Shown one piece after another: positions 59,691-64,000 of a DNA stretch of 64,000 bases. Location of the stretch: assembly GCF_008124875.1 (NCBI RefSeq), contig NZ_VNIA01000001.1:574721-638720 (forward strand), written 5' to 3'. The DNA comes from Tenacibaculum adriaticum (GTDB lineage Bacteria > Bacteroidota > Bacteroidia > Flavobacteriales > Flavobacteriaceae). Each line of letters starts with the position of its first letter. The first letter of the stretch is position 1. The translations under genes were made by a program, and so were the position numbers. The notes under the pieces are model-generated. The model searched no databases and was not told the DNA's origin. It saw only the letters and a program-made list of their open reading frames with translations.

Positions 59691-60554
59691 TTATTTATTA
59701 ACCACATTAGTTCTTATAATGGCTTGTTCATTTTTCCAGTCTATCCATTTTTGACCTCTAATTTTACGCATCATATTATCAATTGTACGCATAATAAAGA
59801 CATTGTAAATGGCTTTTCCTAAATTTTTTGGATTACGTGCGATAGCACGTAAACTCATCGAAAAACCTGGAGTTACATAGCGCATATAATGCCAGTACCC
59901 TTCTGGCATATATAATATATTACCATGTTCTAATTCTGCAATATATCCTTTTGCATTTTTTAGTGCAGGCCATTTTTCAAAATCTGGATTGTTAAAATCA
60001 ATGTCTTCTCGAGTAATTAACGAATGAGGAATTTTATATAAGTACTTGTTTTGCTTTTGATCAAATAAAATAACCTTCTTTTTTCCTTCAAAATGAAAAT
60101 GAAAAATATTCGCTAAATCAATATCATAATGCATAAAAGTGTAAGAGTCTCTACCTCCAAAAAATAACATTGGTAATCCTTTCATTAGGCTTAACCCAAA
60201 ATCAGGAAACTTAAAATCTTTTTGTAAAACAGGTATTTCCTTTAAAATATTCCAAAGAAAAATCCTGAATTTTGTAGGCTCTCTTTTTAATAAATCTACA
60301 TACTCACTCATTTTCATAGTAGTATGAGGCTCGTTAAAACCGTCTTTATAATCTACCGGCCTATTATCATATAAAGGTACTGTTACATCACCAGCAACCT
60401 CTTTCATATAATCTAATGACCATTTGTTATATGCTGGCCAATCTTCAATAAAATGTTCAATTACCACAGGTTTTTGTGGCTTAAAATACTTTTTGATAAA
60501 GTCTTCCTTTGTTATAGTACTAACTCTATCTATTTGAGAAAGATCTAAACTCAT
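59691..60554 (-). CDS. Cupin-like (JmjC, FIH-type) oxygenase
   Basis: A 287-residue protein of the Cupin_8/JmjC group. The start has RVSTITKEDFIKKYFKPQKPVVIEHFIEDWPAY, the family opening. The 2-oxoglutarate iron facial triad fits FMHYDIDLANIF (His/Asp near 143-145) and YMPEGYWHYMRYV (His near 220). Members hydroxylate amino-acid side chains of proteins; substrate unknown. It has its own promoter and terminator. Confidence 0.87.
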   Translation of the reverse strand: MSLDLSQIDRVSTITKEDFIKKYFKPQKPVVIEHFIEDWPAYNKWSLDYMKEVAGDVTVPLYDNRPVDYKDGFNEPHTTMKMSEYVDLLKREPTKFRIFLWNILKEIPVLQKDFKFPDFGLSLMKGLPMLFFGGRDSYTFMHYDIDLANIFHFHFEGKKKVILFDQKQNKYLYKIPHSLITREDIDFNNPDFEKWPALKNAKGYIAELEHGNILYMPEGYWHYMRYVTPGFSMSLRAIARNPKNLGKAIYNVFIMRTIDNMMRKIRGQKWIDWKNEQAIIRTNVVNK

Positions 60555-60571
60555 TTTACAGTTTTTAGGAG

Positions 60572-60579
60572 CAAAGTTA
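60572..60579 (-). promoter_or_regulatory. -7 box of the cupin gene
   Basis: TAACTTTG on the minus strand, 17 bases before the ATG at 60554. Confidence 0.6.
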
Positions 60580-60620
60580 AGAAATCGTTACGAGTTTTAT
60601 TTAAAGATAATTTGTTAAAA

Positions 60621-60652
60621 ATAAAACCCTCAAATTAATTTGAGGGTTTTAT
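60621..60652 (-). terminator. Terminator of bioB
   Basis: Perfect palindrome with 16-base arms centred at 60636/60637; core AAAACCCTCAAATT/AATTTGAGGGTTTT. It lies nine bases after the bioB stop. Confidence 0.9.
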
Positions 60653-60661
60653 AAATATTGT

Positions 60662-61759
60662 TTAAGCTTCAATTTTTTTAGCTTCTTGCTTTTTAAGTTC
60701 GTTGCGTTCAATTTTATGCTCTGGGCGTGTCCATTTTGGTTTTTCGCCTAAAGCTTCAAATTTAGAATCTTTTGCTTCCACGGTTTGTGGCTGTACTTTT
60801 TTAGTAAATGGTTTTTGAGGAGTTAATCCTAATAATTTAAACATTTTCATGTCCTCATTAACATCTGGATTTGGGGTTGTAAGTAATTTATCACCTGCAA
60901 AAATTGAATTTGCTCCTGCAAAGAAGCACATTGCTTGTCCTTCTCTACTCATTTGAGTTCTTCCTGCAGATAAACGAACTTGTGTTTCTGGTAAAACAAT
61001 TCTAGTGGTTGCAACCATTCTTATCATGTCCCAAATTTCTACTGGTTTTTCATCTTCTAATGGAGTTCCTTCTACGGCAACTAATGCATTAATAGGTGTA
61101 GATTCTGGCTGCGGATTCAAGGTTGATAAAGCGACTAACATTCCTGCTCTATCTTCTGCGCTTTCTCCCATTCCAATAATTCCACCAGAGCAAACAGTTA
61201 CATTGGTTTTACGAACATTATCTATGGTATCTAATCTATCTTGATAACCACGCGTAGAAATTACTTCTTTATAATATTCTTCAGAAGAATCTAAATTGTG
61301 GTTATAGGCATATAAACCAGCTTCTGCTAAACGTTGTGCTTGATTTTCGGTTACCATTCCTAAGGTACAACAAACTTCCATGTCTAGTTTGTTAATGGTT
61401 CTAACCATGTCCAAAACTTGATCAAATTCGGGTCCGTCTTTTACATTTCTCCATGCAGCTCCCATGCATACTCGAGAGCTTCCACTCTCTCTAGCTCTTA
61501 AAGCTTGTGCTTTCACTTGGTTTACCGTCATTAGGTCATTCCCTTCAATACCTGTGTGGTAACGTGCTGCTTGTGGACAATAACCACAATCTTCTGAGCA
61601 TCCACCTGTTTTTATAGATAGTAAAGTAGAAACTTGCACAACATTCGGGTCGTGTTGTTTTCTATGAATTGTAGCAGCTTCATAAAGCAACTCCATCATA
61701 GGTTTATTATATATTTCTAATATTTCTTCTTTCGTCCAATTGTGTCTTATCTCACTCAT
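60662..61759 (-). CDS. bioB: Biotin synthase
   Basis: A radical SAM enzyme that inserts sulfur into dethiobiotin. The 365-residue protein has the 4Fe-4S loop CSEDCGYCPQ (near 49-56) after LSIKTGG, the 2Fe-2S cysteines in VCMGAAW and CCTLG, plus CSGGIIGMGES and RLSAGR. The C-terminal 35 residues are basic and variable. I start it at 61759 (MSEIRHNW); the in-frame ATG at 61783 falls inside the -7 box. No other bio genes are in the window. Confidence 0.95.
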   Translation of the reverse strand: MSEIRHNWTKEEILEIYNKPMMELLYEAATIHRKQHDPNVVQVSTLLSIKTGGCSEDCGYCPQAARYHTGIEGNDLMTVNQVKAQALRARESGSSRVCMGAAWRNVKDGPEFDQVLDMVRTINKLDMEVCCTLGMVTENQAQRLAEAGLYAYNHNLDSSEEYYKEVISTRGYQDRLDTIDNVRKTNVTVCSGGIIGMGESAEDRAGMLVALSTLNPQPESTPINALVAVEGTPLEDEKPVEIWDMIRMVATTRIVLPETQVRLSAGRTQMSREGQAMCFFAGANSIFAGDKLLTTPNPDVNEDMKMFKLLGLTPQKPFTKKVQPQTVEAKDSKFEALGEKPKWTRPEHKIERNELKKQEAKKIEA

Positions 61760-61780
61760 AAAATCGTTGTTTGTCAAAGT

Positions 61781-61788
61781 CAAAAATA
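61781..61788 (-). promoter_or_regulatory. -7 box of bioB
   Basis: TATTTTTG on the minus strand, 21 bases before the ATG at 61759. It lies right beside the terminator of the flotillin gene. Confidence 0.55.
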
Positions 61789-61815
61789 AAAAATTCCGCT
61801 TTAGAAACGGAATTT
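61788..61815 (-). terminator. Terminator of the NfeD-flotillin operon
   Basis: Stem AAATTCCG/CGGAATTT (61791-61798, 61808-61815), loop of nine bases; the minus-strand T run overlaps the bioB -7 box. Confidence 0.75.
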
Positions 61816-61823
61816 ATTATGGC

Positions 61824-63248
61824 TTATTTGTTTTCTTCAGAATTTTCTCCTGTTACATCTTCAACAACATCTGCAGGAGTTTCTTTACCTTTTAAATAAT
61901 CAGGTAATTGCATACCTGCCATGTTAAACATTTCTTGCAATGGAGGAACAGATTTATACATTCCTGAAATGAAGCTTGAAGTAGATGATTTTCCATCCTT
62001 GCCACCACCATTTTCCCAAACAGTAATTTTATCAATTTTTATGTTTTTAATAGCTTCAGCTTGTGTTTTAACCAGTTCTGGTAATTTGTCAGCAATTAAA
62101 AGCAGCACAGCATCTTTAGAATTATTACCAGCTGCTTTTACAATTTGATCTAATCCGGCAGCCTGTTTTGTTAAAACTTCATACAACCCTTGTGCTTCTG
62201 CTTGTGCCTTAAATAAAATAGCATCAGCTTCCCCTTTCGCTTTTCTTCTAATTCTTTCCGCTTCCGCTTCTGCATCTATTTCTACTTTCTTCTTATCTAT
62301 TTCCGCAGGTACAATAATATCTGCCATTTGAGATGAGCGTTCTCTTTCAGCTCTGGCAGTTTCAGCTTCCTTCTCTGCAGCGTATGATTCTTCTAATGCT
62401 TTCGCTGTTTGTACTTTTTCAGAAGCGATGGCAACTCTTTCTGCTTCGGCTTCTCTTTGTCTTCTTAAGGAATCTGAATTTGCAACGGCAATTTTTGCTG
62501 TGTTTTCACCTTCTATTGCTTTTGCATTAGCAGCAGCAACTTGTGTTTTTTCATCTTGTACAGCGTTTGCTTCACCAATAGAACCATCTCTAGTTTTTTC
62601 AGCAACAGATTTACGAGCTGCGTTAATAGCATGTGCAGCTGCTTCTTTTCCTAATGCTTCTATATATCCTGATTCATCAACAATATCCGTAATATTTACG
62701 TTGATTAATTTTAGACCTACTTTTTTTAATTCAGATTCAACACTTTGAGAAATATTTGTTAAAAACTTATCCCTATCAGAGTTAATCTCTTCAATATCCA
62801 TGGAAGCAACTACCAAACGTAATTGACCAAATATAATTTCTTGAGCTAATTCTTGAATTTCATTTTGCCCCAAACCTAAAAGTCTTTCAGCAGCATTTTG
62901 CATAATTCCAGGTTCGGTAGAAACACCAATGGTGAATCTAGAAGGAACATTTACACGAATATTTTGTTTAGAAAGTGCATTTATTAAATTCACTTCTATT
63001 GATATGGGTGTTAAATCTAGAAATTGATAATCTTGAATTACAGGGAAAATAAAAGCGGCTCCACCATGAATACATTTTGCAGATTCACCACCTCCGACTT
63101 TTCCATAGACTACTAAAATCCTATCAGAAGGACATCTTTTATATCGCTTTATAAGCGCTGTAATTAATATAAAAATAAATAGAATAGCAATACCAATAGC
63201 TGCTAACCCAGCAAAAGGTGAAGTTTGTAATACAATAAAGTTTAGCAT
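61824..63248 (-). CDS. Flotillin/SPFH-domain membrane protein
   Basis: A 474-residue flotillin-like scaffold protein. One hydrophobic segment (about 13-35), then an SPFH/PHB domain (about 40-220, RILVVYGKVGGGESAKCIHGG and MDIEEINSDRDKFLTNI), and a long Ala/Glu-rich coiled coil (about 205-370; AEAEAERIRRKAKGEADA). The tail (about 400-474) is loose. Flotillins arrange lipid microdomains and membrane complexes. The gene lies 8 bases after the NfeD-like gene, the classic pair. Confidence 0.92.
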   Translation of the reverse strand: MLNFIVLQTSPFAGLAAIGIAILFIFILITALIKRYKRCPSDRILVVYGKVGGGESAKCIHGGAAFIFPVIQDYQFLDLTPISIEVNLINALSKQNIRVNVPSRFTIGVSTEPGIMQNAAERLLGLGQNEIQELAQEIIFGQLRLVVASMDIEEINSDRDKFLTNISQSVESELKKVGLKLINVNITDIVDESGYIEALGKEAAAHAINAARKSVAEKTRDGSIGEANAVQDEKTQVAAANAKAIEGENTAKIAVANSDSLRRQREAEAERVAIASEKVQTAKALEESYAAEKEAETARAERERSSQMADIIVPAEIDKKKVEIDAEAEAERIRRKAKGEADAILFKAQAEAQGLYEVLTKQAAGLDQIVKAAGNNSKDAVLLLIADKLPELVKTQAEAIKNIKIDKITVWENGGGKDGKSSTSSFISGMYKSVPPLQEMFNMAGMQLPDYLKGKETPADVVEDVTGENSEENK

Positions 63249-63256
63249 AGTAATTT

Positions 63257-63829
63257 TTATTTTTGAGGTTCGATTATTAATATTCCGTTGTTTGTTACTT
63301 CAATAACTTTAATAACATTTCCTTGTGTGAGATCTTCATTAAAATCTGTTAAAGCTTCTAATTCTCTTAAAGCGCCTTGTACTTTTACTTGTACTTTTCC
63401 TATTTTAGATCTGTTGGCACCTACTGTTAAATAGACTTCTCCAATAGCATTTAATGCATTTTTCATTTTTAGAGTGCCACTAGAGGTTAATTTGCTGATA
63501 TAATAAAACATTGCCGCCATAATTGTCATCATTATTAAGCCACAAGTAATTGAAATAAGGATAGTGATTAATTTCGAATTACCTGCATTAATACTTGCAA
63601 TTCCAGTCCAACCAAATATGGTAAAAAAGGCCACTAAATTTTTTAAGGTAAAGAATTGGAAACTCGCGCCAGTATCAGCATCTATTTCTGCATCGACATT
63701 GCCAATATCATCACCATCAACACCTATAAAAGCACCGATTAACACAAATAAAAAGATTAGTGTAAATACAGCTGTAATAATCCAGTATGTTTTTTCAAAA
63801 GAATTTAATTGATAAAAAGAGTCTAACAT
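63257..63829 (-). CDS. NfeD-like (YuaF-type) membrane protein
   Basis: A 190-residue protein with helices at about 12-36, 60-80 and 85-108 and a C-terminal OB-fold-like beta domain (about 125-188, AIGEVYLTVGANRSKIGKV and VIEVTNNGILIIEP). This matches the short NfeD group (YuaF/NfeD1b), which lacks the protease domain and works with flotillin. It is the first gene of that pair. No clear -7 box was seen. Confidence 0.85.
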   Translation of the reverse strand: MLDSFYQLNSFEKTYWIITAVFTLIFLFVLIGAFIGVDGDDIGNVDAEIDADTGASFQFFTLKNLVAFFTIFGWTGIASINAGNSKLITILISITCGLIMMTIMAAMFYYISKLTSSGTLKMKNALNAIGEVYLTVGANRSKIGKVQVKVQGALRELEALTDFNEDLTQGNVIKVIEVTNNGILIIEPQK

Positions 63830-63883
63830 AGAGCAATTAATTTAAACGATTCTAAAGTATATAATTGAAAATAAATGAACAAT

Positions 63884-64000
63884 TTATTTTGAAACTAAAA
63901 TTGAGACTGCATTACCTCCAAAACCAACAGCATTCACTAATATTTTTCTTAGTTTTTTAGGTTGTTCTTGGGTAGCGGCAAAAGGAACTTGAATAGCTTG
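63884..64000 (-). CDS. Beta-ketoacyl synthase, C-terminal end
   Basis: Only the last 38 codons are in the window. They read up to ILVNAVGFGGNAVSILVSK, where VGFGGN matches the end of KAS II (FabF-like) thiolase-fold enzymes. Whether this is a housekeeping FabF or a special synthase cannot be told from this piece. The upstream part lies beyond the right edge. Confidence 0.75.
   Translation of the reverse strand, partial: QAIQVPFAATQEQPKKLRKILVNAVGFGGNAVSILVSK

Noticed and set aside
61788..61815. Possible riboswitch or attenuator of bioB
   Set aside because: The hairpin lies upstream of the bioB -7 box, so it is outside the bioB transcript and fits a terminator of the flotillin operon.

Overview
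The window comes from a marine-type member of the Flavobacteriaceae (Bacteroidota). It is AT-rich and many genes are preceded by the Bacteroidota -7 promoter box TAnnTTTG (or TAnnTTCG). It carries family-typical gene order (mutY-ssb-gldE-gldD; glmS-DUF4270-starch synthase domain next to panC-panD; DUF4271-hemD next to a polyprenyl-phosphate mannosyltransferase) and lineage-typical proteins (L21 with a helix-hairpin-helix tail, GldD/GldE gliding proteins, two TonB-dependent receptors). A genus cannot be fixed from the sequence alone. I see no rRNA, tRNA, CRISPR array, phage or insertion sequence. The window is mostly ordinary chromosome, with one accessory-looking metal locus.

Layout. 1-7.3 kb: HU (cut by the window edge), mutY, ssb, gldE, gldD, heme A synthase, a cysteine-rich metal-binding lipoprotein, an EamA transporter, rplU-rpmA. 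7.5-12.1 kb: HD hydrolase, asd with an acetyltransferase, trhO, dinB. 12.1-18.6 kb (minus): a LytS/LytTR-type two-component pair with a TPR sensor, a crotonase, an NtrY-like kinase, holB. 18.7-26.2 kb: feoA-feoB-FeoB-associated peptide, a large outer-membrane barrel protein, a small barrel protein, an EEP-family nuclease. 26.3-34.3 kb: glmS operon, divergent panC-panD-flippase-like protein, radA. 34.3-43.6 kb: class A PBP, hemD, DUF4271, mannosyltransferase, dihydroorotase, DUF4296, epimerase, tyrS. 43.7-50.7 kb: metal locus. 50.9-64 kb: leuS, tesB, SdpI-like protein, SCO, site-2 protease, a zinc-ribbon mini-protein, cupin protein, bioB, a flotillin/NfeD pair, and the end of a ketoacyl synthase.

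The most interesting region is 43.67-50.74 kb. A small CxxxC membrane protein heads an apparent operon with an OprC/NosA-like TonB receptor, a second receptor, a PepSY membrane protein and a DUF2911 protein. The first receptor has CxxxM and HxM motifs spaced almost as in the copper site of Pseudomonas OprC. A divergent seven-cysteine mini-protein and two dyads, in the promoter region and between genes, suggest a regulated copper acquisition unit. Other copper-linked genes lie elsewhere in the window: heme A synthase, SCO and an HMA lipoprotein with tandem Cys repeats.

Other points: four genes (HD hydrolase, holB, panD, epimerase) have the -7 box exactly four bases before ATG, which predicts leaderless mRNAs. 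The two-component pair has 9-bp repeats 21 bp apart upstream, as expected for a LytTR regulator. A 52-residue zinc-ribbon gene (59416-59574, minus) was found by translating an intergenic stretch; it shares a 28-bp perfect-stem terminator with the site-2 protease gene.
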